Assembly: GCA_029339505.1 (NCBI GenBank)
Contig: JAQISU010000022.1
Coordinates: 15,551,501 to 15,615,500 of the forward strand
DNA: 64,000 nt
Source: Unio delphinus
Taxonomy: Eukaryota; Mollusca; Bivalvia; Unionida; Unionidae
Reading direction: 5' to 3'
Shown here: piece after piece, positions 1 to 14,100 of the stretch
Layout of the letters: each line of letters begins with the position of its first letter
Position numbering within the stretch: position 1 is the stretch's first letter
Translations under genes and position numbers: made by a program
Notes under the pieces: generated by a model
Database searches by the model: none
What the model saw: the letters and a program-made list of their open reading frames with translations, nothing else
What the model was told of the DNA's origin: nothing

Positions 1-805
1 ATAGTCTTCCTGATTCATAATAATAATATTATTTGATTTATCAGCCTTTTTAATAACAATACTCTCATCATTAATCAAATTATGTAAAGACTCCATTTCT
101 TTCTTAGAAATATTACTATAACCTCGCTTATGAGGAATATTGTGTAATATTTCTTGTGTGATAGCTTCAATGTAAAAATCTAAATGGGAGTCATGTCCAC
201 TAGGTGGTGTAAAAGATGATTTGTTTTTATTGAAATAACCCATATTTTTTGAATTAAAAGAATCTGATTCACAATTAGAGTTGCTGCTTAATTTATCATA
301 AAAAAATTCTTTTAATTTTAGGCGTCTAGAAAAATTGAAAATTTCTTCAGCTAATTTAATTTTATCATGAGATTTTGGTTTGGGACAAAATTTTAATCCT
401 TTACTTAAAAGTATGTAATCATTATCCGTTAGTTTTTACGTGATAGGTTTAACACTGTCTCTTTACCTCTCTGAATTTGCTTTCTTCGTTTTTGTTCTTT
501 TTTCCATTGTCTCCTACTACTAAATCTCTGGAATCTCCTGCTATTTTGTCTTGGTAAGTCTTTTGTATTAATTGTTCTAAAACTTTGACAAGGTGTGTCA
601 ATGTTTTTGTCATGGTCACTGACTCCGATTCCCCCATGATTACGGCCTCTGCGTAACTTTTCTTTGTTGTGCCATGGGGAGACCAGTTTTTTGGTTGCTC
701 TTGCTGATCTTTACTGTTCTTGTTTGAATTTATCACATTCATTTTTACCTCTCCCGTTTTGCTTGTTGATGCTTTTGGTACAGCTGTAGGTGTTACATTT
801 TTCAA
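1..805 (-). pseudogene. Penelope-like element, N-terminal part of the RT protein (decayed, runs off left edge)
   Basis: On the minus strand this stretch encodes the region upstream of the reverse transcriptase core of a Penelope-like retroelement (PLE). Recognisable blocks are a Lys/Arg-rich segment ending in KETVLNLSR (about 420-530), LLSKGLKFCPKPKSHDKIKL (about 360-415) and KADKSNNIIIMNQED at the left edge. The same blocks in the same order recur at 53,160-53,750 and, more decayed, near 47,000. A 118-codon reading frame (449-805) precedes them and is followed by a frame change and a stop, so this copy is dead. The RT core would lie to the left of position 1. The PLE assignment is confident; the function of the N-terminal extension is not known to me. 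Confidence 0.8.
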
Positions 806-1283
806 TGTTGTAATTTGGTTCGGTTTTGAAAAAATTTTTCAAAGATGTTTTTCGTCATCTAAATGCAACAGACGTAGGTGCTCTCAATGTGCAAATATTA
901 CAGAAAGTACCTATTTTAGTAGCTCCAATACTAAAGAAATGTTTTCTCTACGATATAACACTGATTGTATATCAACTGATGTAATTTATTTGATAACCTG
1001 TAAAAAATGTAACATGCAATATGTTGGACAAACACTTCAACAAGTTTCTAAGAGAATGAATAATCACCGCTTTCATATAAAAAATTATATGGATCCTCAG
1101 TTCTCCTCTAATGTTTCAATGCATTTTAATACAAATAATCACTCTTTAAGGGATTTTTCTTTCATGCCAATCGATATTGTGCACGGAGAAATGAACAGAC
1201 TCATTAAAGAAAGTTGGATGAATCGGTTAGATACTGTTTATCCCAATGGCCTTAATACTAAGGCATTATATAAAATTGTATAG
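806..1283 (+). pseudogene. Penelope-like element GIY-YIG endonuclease (C-terminal fragment)
   Basis: This open frame encodes the C-terminal endonuclease of a PLE. A cysteine motif (CNRRRCSQC) is followed by a GIY-YIG domain with VIYLITCKKC and MQYVGQT, then the helix SKRMNNHR and the conserved tail KESWMNRLDTVYPNGLNTK, ending at a TAG at 1281-1283. In PLEs this domain nicks target DNA for insertion. The RT part expected upstream is missing, and what lies upstream is a PLE N-terminus on the opposite strand, so this is a truncated copy joined head to head with another. The domain itself shows no stop. A related minus-strand copy is at 49,646-49,996. The frame could begin further upstream, but there is no RT sequence to support that. 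Confidence 0.85.
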
Positions 1284-1610
1284 ATTTTTATATATATATA
1301 TAAAATATGTAGTTATATGTATTACTGTTAGTCTCTAAATTATAATTTCACTCTCAGTTTTCATTAGAGACTCATGTATCATTCTGATCCAGTTATACAT
1401 ATGATATTTGTATAATAAAGAATATAAATTATGATGTTATGTTAATTACGTAATTATTGATATATAGACGTCATCCGCTTCTTTCAAAAGCATGACGTTA
1501 TGTTAATGACGTAATTGTTTATAACTTTGTAGACGTCATCATTTTCTTTCAAAAACATTCTGTGCCTGAAGAAGTATAAATGCGAAACTAGTCGCACAAA
1601 TTTATCGGCG
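1284..1610 (+). repeat. PLE 3' region with a two-copy tandem repeat and hammerhead-like tail
   Basis: Downstream of the GIY-YIG stop codon lie two tandem units of about 61 and 65 bp (about 1431-1491 and 1492-1556), both containing the motif GACGTCATC and a CTTTCAAAA end. They are followed by a segment with CTGAAGA (1566-1572), a short weak stem-loop and GAAAC (1584-1588), which matches the core layout of the hammerhead ribozyme motifs known from PLE terminal repeats. Stem II as drawn has an A-C mismatch at its base, so ribozyme activity is unproven. Right after it the DNA turns into a long (TA)n run. Confidence 0.5.
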
Positions 1611-1634
1611 TTTTTGTTGTTTTTTTATCCCAAA

Positions 1635-1759
<125 letters not shown>

Positions 1760-1880
1760 CTTTTTTACAGCATGGATTTGTTTTATAAATGGGTCCCTCC
1801 TAATTTCTAAATATAAGTAATTCTCGGATATCTAACCTTTATGTTAGTAATTGGACATCTGAATAATAGTTTCTAGCAAT

Positions 1881-2028
<148 letters not shown>

Positions 2029-4514
2029 TACAGAATTATGCAAAAAAATAACTTGGTTATGCGTTAGAAGTATTTGACTATTTTCGTTGTGGATGCATAC
2101 AACGTTATCTAGGTGAATATGTGTTTTCCATGTAAGCGACGGCGCTAATATGTATCTCACCTAAAATTAATTTGCGAACAGAGACATCAAATTATGATAT
2201 CCACTGGTGTTTTATCCTAACTATTACTCATTTTCCTTTGCATTGATGAAGATCAATTTATAACCGACACACTGGTTGTTTTGGATCTCGTCAAGGTGTA
2301 TGCGCTCTCCATTGTATTCTTCAGCTATGGGGTTGATTGTAAAATGTATATTTCATGATATGCGAAGCTTATTGAGTTTGTAATATCATAGCGTGTCATG
2401 ATTCATTTATTACAACACAAATTATGAAACGTCGTTAGCTTTGAAATGCAGGTTGCTGTTAGTGTTAAATGTATTAGTATATATCTAGAGATTTTTCAGA
2501 ACACATTATTATGACCAGTTTTGTTTTATTGTAGCTGGCAAGCGTTGGCTAGAGCTATTTAGCGCTGTCTATATGTATGTACGTATATCTTGTACATGTG
2601 GTGGAGCAACGAATGTAGACTTAGCTAATTCAAGCGTGCTGTATGCTGTATGTACGTGCGTATACGTATTACTCTGTACATGTGGTGGATCCGTGAAGGG
2701 TTCGATCAGACGATACAAGTCTGGGTCAACCCAAGCACTCGGTGAAACTGCGGTTTATCAGTTTATGAATCGTACGACTGTAAAAAGGTCAAGAAGGATA
2801 TGTTTGCTCCAATTGTTGTATCAACTGGGTACATTTTTATTTACATTAGCTTATTTTGAATCTTAGTCGTATTCCAGGAGATTATGTTAATCTCACTTAC
2901 AATGCATAACATTATTTGAAACGTATTTGAATAACTTGAGATTGTTTGGATTTTAATTGTAGTCCATACGTGAGATCATGTGAATATCTTACAGTGCATA
3001 CTGTTATTTGAAGCGTATATGAAATCCATGAGGTTTCTTAAATCTGTATTTCAGATTGATATCATATTTTCGGTTTATTTTCACTGTGTGAATTTTTTTG
3101 TAAAGTGATTGGATCAATCGTATGTTGCGAGGGTGTAAAAATCATTGATTTTATACATCATATTAAAAGTTTTAATTGTTTCGATGAAATTCTTTAAATC
3201 CATTCACATTCTTCTTCAGAAAATTAATTGGCATGTATCTAACGCAGTACTTACCCAAACAACGTGTAACTGGCACAATAACTTTCTTGCAAGTATTCAG
3301 TTTTCATTATGTTGCAGACATGTCTGAAAAATATAATTACAAGCAGGTCTGCACAGCATTAGCATAGTCTAACATGTTAATGTCTAATTGACTACTATAA
3401 CAAAAATGATAGAAAGATATTGGTTATATGGAAAGGTAGTATGTAAACATACTCTAACATTTGACAAAATGTACCTGTTCGGCGGGGAAATGTAACATTG
3501 TACCATGAATTATTTTTGGCCTTCTCGTGAAGTTGTATGTATTAAGCGAACATTACGCCTTTATTCTAACATACCAGCTTATACCGGGACATGTATGTTC
3601 AGCATACCTATAGACTTTGACTGACCAAAACATAGTAACTTACTATCAAATAGACGAGGGATGTGTACATACTTTGATGAACAACTTTTGCCATTTTCAA
3701 ACCTTGTCCACTAGTCTATTAGGCATGACAACGAATGACGCCTTTTGGTGTATTAAGTGAAGCGTGGGCAAAGCAGGTTAATATTGGATAAAGTGAAAAA
3801 AATTAGTTATACCACCTGTTTTAAGTTTTTCTTTACACTTTTGGGCTTGGGCTTATCCACGCATAGTCTTTTTGACAACACATTTTAGTAGTGCGGCTAG
3901 TGATTTAGCTTCATTTTTTGATTTGATTTCTCGCCACATTCTTTATCATCAGAGTGGCATATAGTTTTGGTTCTTTTCAGTTGTTGTTTGTTTTGTTTTA
4001 AGTTTCCGTTAGCTTTTTAACTTGTTGAATCACCCGTTCTCGCCCACCCTCCGACGAGTCTAATATATGAATTATGAAATAAGGCAACATCATACAGTCC
4101 ATTGTAATTTTGATGACTCGCAATATGCTGCGGAAGTGTAAATGTTGAAACCTGTGTTTAGTATTGATGAAAATATCAAGGGAACAAAACATTGCTCTTC
4201 TATTAGGAGTTTGAGTGACTGAATTTGAATGCTCGGAAGTAGAATCTTAGCGGGATAATATCACAAGATGATCAAAGCGATCTTAGGAAGTTACAAGGCA
4301 GCGTCATTCAATAATTAGTTCTGATAAGAAAGAAAACGCCATATTTGTACATTTGAGTGTAGATGTAATAGTATATTTTGGAAAGTTATATAAGCGACAA
4401 TAATCAATTTTCGGTGCCTTTATCTTAGCCAGCTATCAATGATACTATTCAAATATCAAACAACTTCATAAACAATACTAAGCTTTCACTTATACTGACC
4501 CCATCAATCATATG

Positions 4515-4517
<3 letters not shown>
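2029..4517. other. Anonymous AT-rich DNA, no gene seen
   Basis: Short open frames here (the longest 97 codons, 2573-2866) have no recognisable domain, no codon structure and no related copy elsewhere in the window. I see no RNA gene or mobile-element signature. Confidence 0.6.

Positions 4518-4574
<57 letters not shown>
4518..4574. repeat. (TA)n microsatellite
   Basis: Pure TA dinucleotide run of about 57 bp, directly visible. Confidence 0.95.
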
Positions 4575-4577
<3 letters not shown>

Positions 4578-4885
4578 ACACAATTAAATCCCTGTTAGTG
4601 TATAATAGGACTGCATATTATAATCTCAGTAATAAATGTGCCGAACTTTCAAGGTAAAGGGCGTTTAATCAACACTGGCCATTTAATTAGGATACGTTTG
4701 CTACTGAAAAGCAGCTTCAAGCATGGCATAGTGCCATTGCGTGAATTATTGTGACACACTAACCTATTTGTATTTCTGACCAGTAAAATATAATCAAGGT
4801 ATTTGGTTCAGGTAAGTGAGCGAGAACTTCTGCAACTTGAGGTGTTGTCAACTTTAATCATATCGCTATTATACACAGTGTATAG
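4575..4885. other. Anonymous spacer between two (TA)n tracts
   Basis: About 310 bp between two TA runs. No coding, RNA or repeat signal was seen. Confidence 0.5.
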
Positions 4886-5770
<885 letters not shown>

Positions 5771-5782
5771 TATATATATATA

Positions 5783-5878
<96 letters not shown>
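5771..5878. repeat. (TA)n microsatellite
   Basis: TA dinucleotide run of about 108 bp with one TTTA interruption near 5787. Confidence 0.95.
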
Positions 5879-5880
<2 letters not shown>

Positions 5881-8800
5881 TATCCATTCCCTGTTAAAAT
5901 TTCATTTCAGTCAATGTATGTGATTCATTGAATGACAGTACGTGTATGAAACCAACGAAACCATGTGCCCAGCCCTTCCAATTGCTTTTGTGATGATATG
6001 GAGGATAGTAAAATATAATAATACGCGTTGGCTGTTGTATGTGCAGTGGTATATTGTAAAGTAGGTTTATGCAATGATATTCCATCGTTTCATGTTTGTG
6101 GCTTCAGTAGAGATTTTCGACAATACAAAACTAAAATATTTATTATGCATTTTCTAAACAAAACATAAATAAAAGGTATAACCTATTTTCAAACATTACA
6201 ACCAGGACAGAATGATACAAATTATAACAGGACTGTGCAATCTTCATAACAGTCCAATGCAAATTGCAAGTTTATTTTATGATATTTTGGACATATACAA
6301 GTAAGAATGGCATACTTACATAATATTCCATTTCCATGACCATATTAGAGTCGATATGGTTGTATATGTTATTACAGATGATAGCATGATGCCCATTACA
6401 ATTCACTAAAATGTATAATTAATGTTTTGGTGCAACGAATCATTAATCATTCAAATCTAAGGATGCATAGTTTAAGATTCGAGACAAACATTGATGCAAA
6501 GTCTCCTGAAAACATTGTGTAACTTAATATATGCAGAGTTCTTTATAAGGTATAAGTCAATATTAACGGTGCATATATTCTGTTACATTGAATAACCTGA
6601 TTCGTAATGAAGGGCAATACTGCACAGGGATACAATTATACGTCAATGCGTTACTCATGTATCTCCTCTATATTCTTCCCCGCCCTGTGTGTCTGTCTGG
6701 GCGAAGAAACCCGTAACTCCATTCATAATATTGTAGGAAAAGATTAATGAAGGTATCGTACATATTGCTCTTGTTCGCATGTTAATTTAATGTTCGCGCT
6801 AGAAACTTTGCGTTTTAAAACGACAACGGTTTAAATGAATGTATAACTTTATATTCAAAAATGTTACCATTTTGCCCTTTGCAATTCCTTTACATGCCTT
6901 TAATATTTGTTGACTTTAACTTTAAAAGCTAGAATATATAATTCCTACTGTCTGGAGGTCAATCTTTTAAGATAAACTTAATCACATCATTCTTTATAAG
7001 AACATAAACATCAATAATAAGAACAATATTAATAATATCATTACTACTACTGCTACCACCATGTATACTACTTCAAAGTCTAACAGTAATAATAATAAAA
7101 GTAACAAGAATAATTAATATAATTATAATAATATAATTGTACATAAAACAATAAATTATTAATATTCACGATAATGATGATCGGAAAGGTCTCTATTGCC
7201 TGCAATTTTTATTCACGGTTTTGTAAAGAAATCGAATCAAGTTTATATTTCTATAGGTGATCTTTAAACCATTGTGCCATTGAATTTCATCGTGTCTTTC
7301 AGTTTCAAACACTTTTAAAAATGAAGCCCTCAACTCCTGTTGTGTTATTTCAGTGAATTTGCATGATTCAGAATAGTTTTAGTCCTAATGTCGTGAGAGT
7401 GGGGTGGGCAAACCGATACCTTTCTCACATATAAATAAGTTTTACTTACCCTCTCCACTCTGCATTTGCTATAGGAACATGTGATAATGCCATATAAAGG
7501 ACACAAAGGAGAAAGGCAACATCTTTATCCATCTCTTTTAAACAACCATGTATGCTTTAGAATGTGCTTTAACCCAGCTACATCAGAGCTATTTACTGTC
7601 AAGATATAGAAGGACGGGAACAGAAACTTTTCTGATGTTGGCGAATTGTTTAACAAGGAGGATAATTGCTTATTTTCACGCACGTCTACATTTCTGTGAT
7701 ATATTATACTGACTGTATAGCTTAAATTAAAATTTATTTGTTGAACCTTTGTTACGTTACCGACATACATGTAAGGCATACAATAGAAAATGACACATTT
7801 TTGCCATACATATCAACGTCCAGCTCATACAAAACTACGAACATTGCCGACATGTATCTGTCGTCATTTATGCGACTGTAATCATAGTCATGTGTAACAA
7901 CACGACATGTTCTACTATATTCGCTGTTTCTGCTTTCTTTTCTCTCCCTCTTTGTTCTGGTCTTCCAACGTTCTGGTCGAACATGAAAAGCGATTCAATA
8001 TTTCTTACTAAAAATTTGATAACTTTCTAAAACAGTGTCATAGATATATAATTTTATATTTGTAGTTTTTCAATTATAATATTTCAACATTCATACATGT
8101 ATTTCTCTATTCATCTATGTATGCAAAGCTAACATTGATTTCCGGAGCAAACGTCCAAAACATTTAAATTTATCTCACGTGCATGTAACTTGTAAATATT
8201 GCTTAACTTCTTGTCCGTTTATCTCTTTATTATGTTTCCACAACTGACACTTTCATTCTTAGTGTAAAATGTATAATGTATATCACTTACACGTGTTTCC
8301 TATATATGCAATCTTCAAAGTCTTTTGTCCCAACGCCTTACGAACTGTCGAATATAGATGACGCCGTATTCTTGATTTAGTGTGTAATTTCTCAATTATC
8401 GTCCAGTGGGAGGTACTCCGCCCAGTATTTTTGACAAGAATATTGGTTAATGATGGGTTGTTCAGTTTTTAATGTGTAGTGAATAAGGTACTGGTGATGA
8501 GTAGGATAAAATTGATGTACTGTTTGGTAATCAAACTTTTATTCTGTGTTTTCTACTAATTAAGGCTGCATCAGTTTTGCCTCATCATTTGATCCATCAG
8601 TATGACTTATTGTGTAGTTTGTAAATTCAGTGAGGAATTCGTGACAAGAGCTGTAGAAGATGCAATTATTTGTCTAAGATTTTTTCCATCGTGTAGTTTA
8701 AATAGTACTCATGGTTTTTTACGTCTCAAGGGAGGTGTTTCGGAGATGGACGTTTTCTGAATTTTAGAAAGATACATTTTGGTACTGTCAAAGCTACATA

Positions 8801-11067
8801 ATATTATAATGACAGAGGAAAATATGGTGTTTCGGTTATTTTCGTATAAGGGTTTGTATTTGGGTTGAAAACAGCCAAACAGGCATGGTTAATGGCGTTT
8901 GATCTTAATTTGACTGCACGAAGATTAAAAGTGAAATTGCATTATAAGTGACTAAACAAGAAATTTCTTCTAGGGTAAAGGGGATGGGAAAGATGGAAAT
9001 TGTATAAACTGAAATTTAATGAAACTAACATGTGAGAAGTGTAAGTTGTGCTAAAAGACGCAGTTACGGTGTCTAATTGCCATGTCACTATATGATAACT
9101 TTTTGATAATTGGGATAATTATGCCGTAAATTATAGTAATCAAGTCATTTGTAATTTTGTTTAAATATGTATGATGTTGTTCTGTTCTAAATTGACCACA
9201 GTTTTGGAACTGAGATTATTGTTCCACTTGTCATGTCTGTATGTAAATTATTAAGGGCTGGCAGGATAGTTTTGTAGTTTGACATCACCTTAATTTATAA
9301 GTTAGGTAACATGAAGATAGTGTTTATAAGTTCACACAGAAACTAGGTCAGCTGTAATTTCATTTATATTTTACTTTATATTTAGCATGTTAAAATATAC
9401 CTTGACAGTTTCTGAAAAAATGTTATATTATTTTTAATACCATGAAAGCAGACATTGTCAAAGATATGACACATAGTATTGTAAACATTTTCATCTGAAA
9501 CGTTATATTTATTAACTTAAAATAGTATGTTGCCGAGGTGGTTTTGATGCTTGGCAGGTAAAATGAATACAAGCACAGTAAACACATACTTGACTAGTAT
9601 TTGGTGCTGGACTTGACTATTATCCACGCACGTGGAAACCAACGAGACGACCTCTACAAATCAACTTGATGCAATGAAAGCTATCACCTATGCCATTGAA
9701 TTCCGAAAAATATGGCACAAATGTACCTCATTACCACGAACAACTCTTTTGGCAACCTACCCACTCTTACAAGAAGGGACAATATAACCCGACACGTTTT
9801 TTATATATATTTATAATGTCTAAATTTTATAGGAGTGTTCATATATTTGACAAGGACATGGCTCAACTAGATCAGTCTCCACAGCTTGTTAGCTTTACTT
9901 GATTCGCTAGTGTAACTTTGTAGGTAAGATTTCAGTATTCATCTGGTTATTACCATATATAAGTATCACCGGTCATGTGACCACAGATTGTGTTGCTTTT
10001 GCAATTAGCGTTCACATAGTGAGAAAACTATCATTTCTTTAAACAAAATACACGAGGTAGAGGTTGGCCGGTAAGAATCCTCTCTTCTTATTACTTATTC
10101 TCCTAACATAATGTGATTAGGAAATGTATTAAAAGGAGAAATACAATTTTTATGTACATTATTTCTTTGAAAACGCTTACTCAGTTACATTATGGAAGAA
10201 ATCCCAACCACCCGTTCATCAAGGATTCCATGGTAGTATATCAGGCAGTTAAAAACTACTAATAACTCGTAGTGTCAGGGTGAGAAAATGGGCAAGAATT
10301 ATTTACCTTTGTCCATATGAGATGGATAAGTAAAGCTAATTGTCATCTTTTAGCTGGTTTAGATTTAGGAGGTAGCAGTTTATTATTCCTTGCGTAATGT
10401 GATTGGGTAAGTATTCTCAGACAAGCGTAATTTACTTACAAATTCTCTTTTACCTTTTCTTTCAGCCTTTCATTTTTGCCTTGTACTTCCTTGTCTGATT
10501 TTCTTCACTGCTTTACTTATTCTGTCTTCAAAATCTCCACTATACGCATCTAGTATGGATGAAGTAAAATTAGAAGAATACTTTGAAGGAGAGATAGAGA
10601 AACGGGGCAAAGACAGAGTGCCCCAAGCTCAAAAACAACATGGGTGCTGGCCCAAGGGTTGTGAAGAGCTGTGTGAAACAGAGTGCCCTTTACCAGCCGA
10701 TGTGCATTAAATACCAGTTATGAAGCGAATGGCTATTGAGAACATAGCCACTGTACGAAGTGAAGACGGGAAAATATACATTTGACGCAACGCGAGACAA
10801 ACCATGTAAGCATGAAAAGTACTGGTAAAGGAATGAACAATTTAAAGTAAAATAGGAAAAACCCACTTTACCGGACTCCGATTTGAAATACAAATGGCCA
10901 ACTTAAGAAGCGAGGATGAGAGAAAATGTTAGGTTGTATTACGTAAAGAGAAAATGACTATGTTACTGCGCAACCGCACTATACACACATTGGTGTGAAT
11001 GGTCACAATTACATTTGAAACACCTTTGTTTTGAAAGCACCTTCTGTACGTCATGGATAAGTATTTG
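5879..11067. other. Anonymous AT-rich DNA, no gene seen
   Basis: About 5.2 kb without a supportable gene. Open frames are at most 84 codons (7525-7779) and look random. Short impure trinucleotide patches (AAT/ACT type) occur around 7,010-7,150. No RNA gene was recognised. Confidence 0.55.
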
Positions 11068-11140
11068 TTATGACTCAGGATTCAAACCCACATCCTCCTG
11101 CATCCAAGACCGATGCTCTGTTTGGGAGAGGAAGATGTCT
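11068..11140 (-). repeat. tRNA-like SINE or tRNA pseudogene fragment
   Basis: Read on the minus strand, this piece contains AGAGCATCGGTCTTGGATGC, like the D-arm end and anticodon arm of a tRNA. It then has GTGGGTTTGAATCC, which matches the B-box of RNA polymerase III promoters except for one base. The 5' half (the A-box side) is degraded. This is typical of a tRNA-derived SINE head or a decayed tRNA copy. No cloverleaf can be completed, so I do not call a functional tRNA. The plus-strand open frame over it is coincidental. Confidence 0.45.
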
Positions 11141-11149
11141 CACAACTAG

Positions 11150-14100
11150 CTTCGTGGAATACCCTCTACAACCTCTACTCTCAAATCCTTGCAAAAGGGA
11201 AGAGGAGGAACACTACTTCTGTGGAATGAACTTCAAAACGAACTCAAAGAAATGATATCCCTGCTACAATCCTCCGTACAAAGCAATGGTAACGTCTTTG
11301 CCAAGTGTCTGACACTATCGAAGAAAATTACTATTGATAAAAATATCATTCCAACAGTACAAATTGCAAATGAATAAAGAGAAATAAACAAACACCAAGA
11401 CAATACGAAAGAAAGCGAAGGAAAATTATGTCATTAAAAACACAAATGAACAACTGTGTAACTAAACCTGTCATGACCTAAACCAAATTCAGTACCTTTA
11501 AAGCTAAGAAAAGAACCAGACTACAAATCCACCAGTTTCAAGGACATCAAGTTAAGATAAAACAAATTTGTCAAATCCTGGAACATAACAGAATAAGAAG
11601 TGATGAAATAGATCAAATAAATCCAGTTAGAACAAAAGGGAACGATATAATACGGTTACAGTAATTATTTGTTCTAGATAATAATCTAACCTAACATATA
11701 GAAGGAAAACTAAATGTAATAGTAATTAATAAGAAAAGCAGTGATGTAAATTATAATGCAGCTTCAATAGTAATGTGTCCCTAAAAATACAATGGGAAAA
11801 CAAGACTTAGATAAAACATTTATTGGAAGACTAATACATATTGAAATCAACGGTCCCAGTTTATCGAAGGTACTGACAACGAGCGGAATTTTAAAAAGAT
11901 TTGACAAAATATTTGCACGAACTGTCAATCGAGAAATTTATATAGGACTGCATTTTAGCTGGGGTGATACAAAAATAAATTGAAGCACAAGTTTTGATAG
12001 GAATGTAAAACTATTTCAAAAGGTTAAATATTCTGTGGAGTAATAACAAAGGATGTCACCTAGATAAATTCTATACATCAGAGGATGGAAACAAATTCCA
12101 AAAAATGTCAAACATTACTGACATATTGAATCATGTTCGTATTAGAAAAAGTAGATGGGTCAAGAATAAAATGAAATGGGAAAAGTTATCAAGGAAAATG
12201 ATAATATGTTAGCACAGGGTGATGGCAAGTAGGAGGAGAATTAGAACAATAATAATAAGAATAATAAGGAAAACAAACTGCTCAATAGGAAGGCAGGAAA
12301 ACAATAATACATCCCATATGGAACGGAAATTGCAATATTTAGTACCTGTATACCAATACCTGGGGGTATATGCCGAAAAGAGTATGCATGGAATTGAAAT
12401 AACAATGGAATCATTGACCAAACTATTATATTAACTGGCCATACTGAGAGAATTCAAGAAATATATAATGTCTACAAAGTGTTTTCACACAAAACTGAAT
12501 TCAGAAGAAAAGCATAGAGAAAACTAGAGTATAAATATCAACTTTACGTAATCACCAAAGATTCCAAGATACAATATGATACGTTTACAACACAGGAATT
12601 AAAACAAGCATTTAAAAAGCTCAAAGATTCTTAGTTATTTAGTCTTAGAATTGTGACGAAATTAAAAGAAAAAATATATATTCTTCTGTAAAATCTTTGA
12701 AATGTGATTGGATGTGTATTGTCAGATTTTGAAAATATCTATATCATCTAGATCTATAAACCGTATTACAATTCACTGCATCATTAAAAACATTTTTCAT
12801 ACACTTGTCCAGGGTAAGTGGTTTCAGAATTTTACATGTAACTCCAACCTTGTCACTTGTCTTTTCATTTTCACAATTGTTACGTGTTTAGGTTCTAATA
12901 ATCGATGACAATCCTAGATGGAAAGAAAAAACGTATGATGTAGTCTGTACTGTGCTGTATCTACACTTTCTTGTATAAACGCAAGAATAACATTCCAGAG
13001 TTTGAAATCAGAATAATAATGTCTAATAATTCTATATTAGCACTTAAACATTTCCAAAGAAACGAATTAGGCTTTTAAAGTCCAAATGATCGGAAGACAA
13101 TTATGACTTGAAAATTGCCCACAGCCAGAAAAACACAAACTCGCTACCATGTGCAAAAGACCAAAACTGCGATTATTTATCTAACGGAAAAGGCTGTACA
13201 CTAAACCCAGACGCAGGTTAGGAAATCTCCGAGGATCAGGTGATCATGTTTATATCACATACTTCTAATTTGACCTTCATGAAACCATTAATTAGGAATA
13301 AAAATACAAAATTGTTTCCTTCACGAAAACTATTTACAAGTCAATCGGCATGTGTTTGAATACAACCTCAATGTCATCCTTGTCAGGCCCACGTTATGGA
13401 TGAGTAATAGAACAAAGTTGTTTTCTCGATTCTCAATTAAGGTTAGGAACTAGGTCATCTTATATACAGCGTTTCTAATTTTATGTTTTCGAAACACTAA
13501 ATTTAGGGAATATATCATCTCCAGTTAATAAACGTTACATTACAATAGTATGCAATGCAAAATAAAAACATTAAAACTGACAAACAAACAATTAAACTAA
13601 ACAAGTAAATTAAAGTAAATATATATTAAATCAGATATATATTATGTAATTTAATCTACAAAAAAATGACCAAAGAAGTAGTGTCCAACAAATGTATTGA
13701 TTTCTTCAACATATGAATTTTCAGATTTTCATTGTTAACATATGTTACGAACACTCTATCTATTATCTGATATGGAAACATGCGTACATCCCTCAGCAAG
13801 AATGGTATGGACTTTTGTGGAATTCATACTTTCCCTAGCTTTCTTCTTTCAAGGCATGATAAATGTACATTTCAAGGTCTTATGTCCCCGAGTCTGTTAT
13901 GATAATTAGCACAAATTGTAACATTATTTAATTGAGTACACACATCATTGCCATATTTGAAACTGATTTTCCATATTGGGTTAGGATGTAGCTCTGATAA
14001 AGATATTTCTTATACAACGTTTTCCATATTAATCTTGTTAAGGTTTAAAACAGACTTTCCTACTGGAGGGTCCAAAACTCCAACTTCAGAGATTTATTTA

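Noticed and set aside
2690..2770. GGGTTCGATC as a possible tRNA B-box
   Set aside because: No matching A-box, anticodon stem or acceptor stem could be drawn.
10555..10710. 52-codon plus-strand frame with six Cys (HGCWPKGCEELCETECPLP)
   Set aside because: It has an ATG and a Cys-rich end but no signal peptide, no second copy and no exon borders; a chance frame is as likely.
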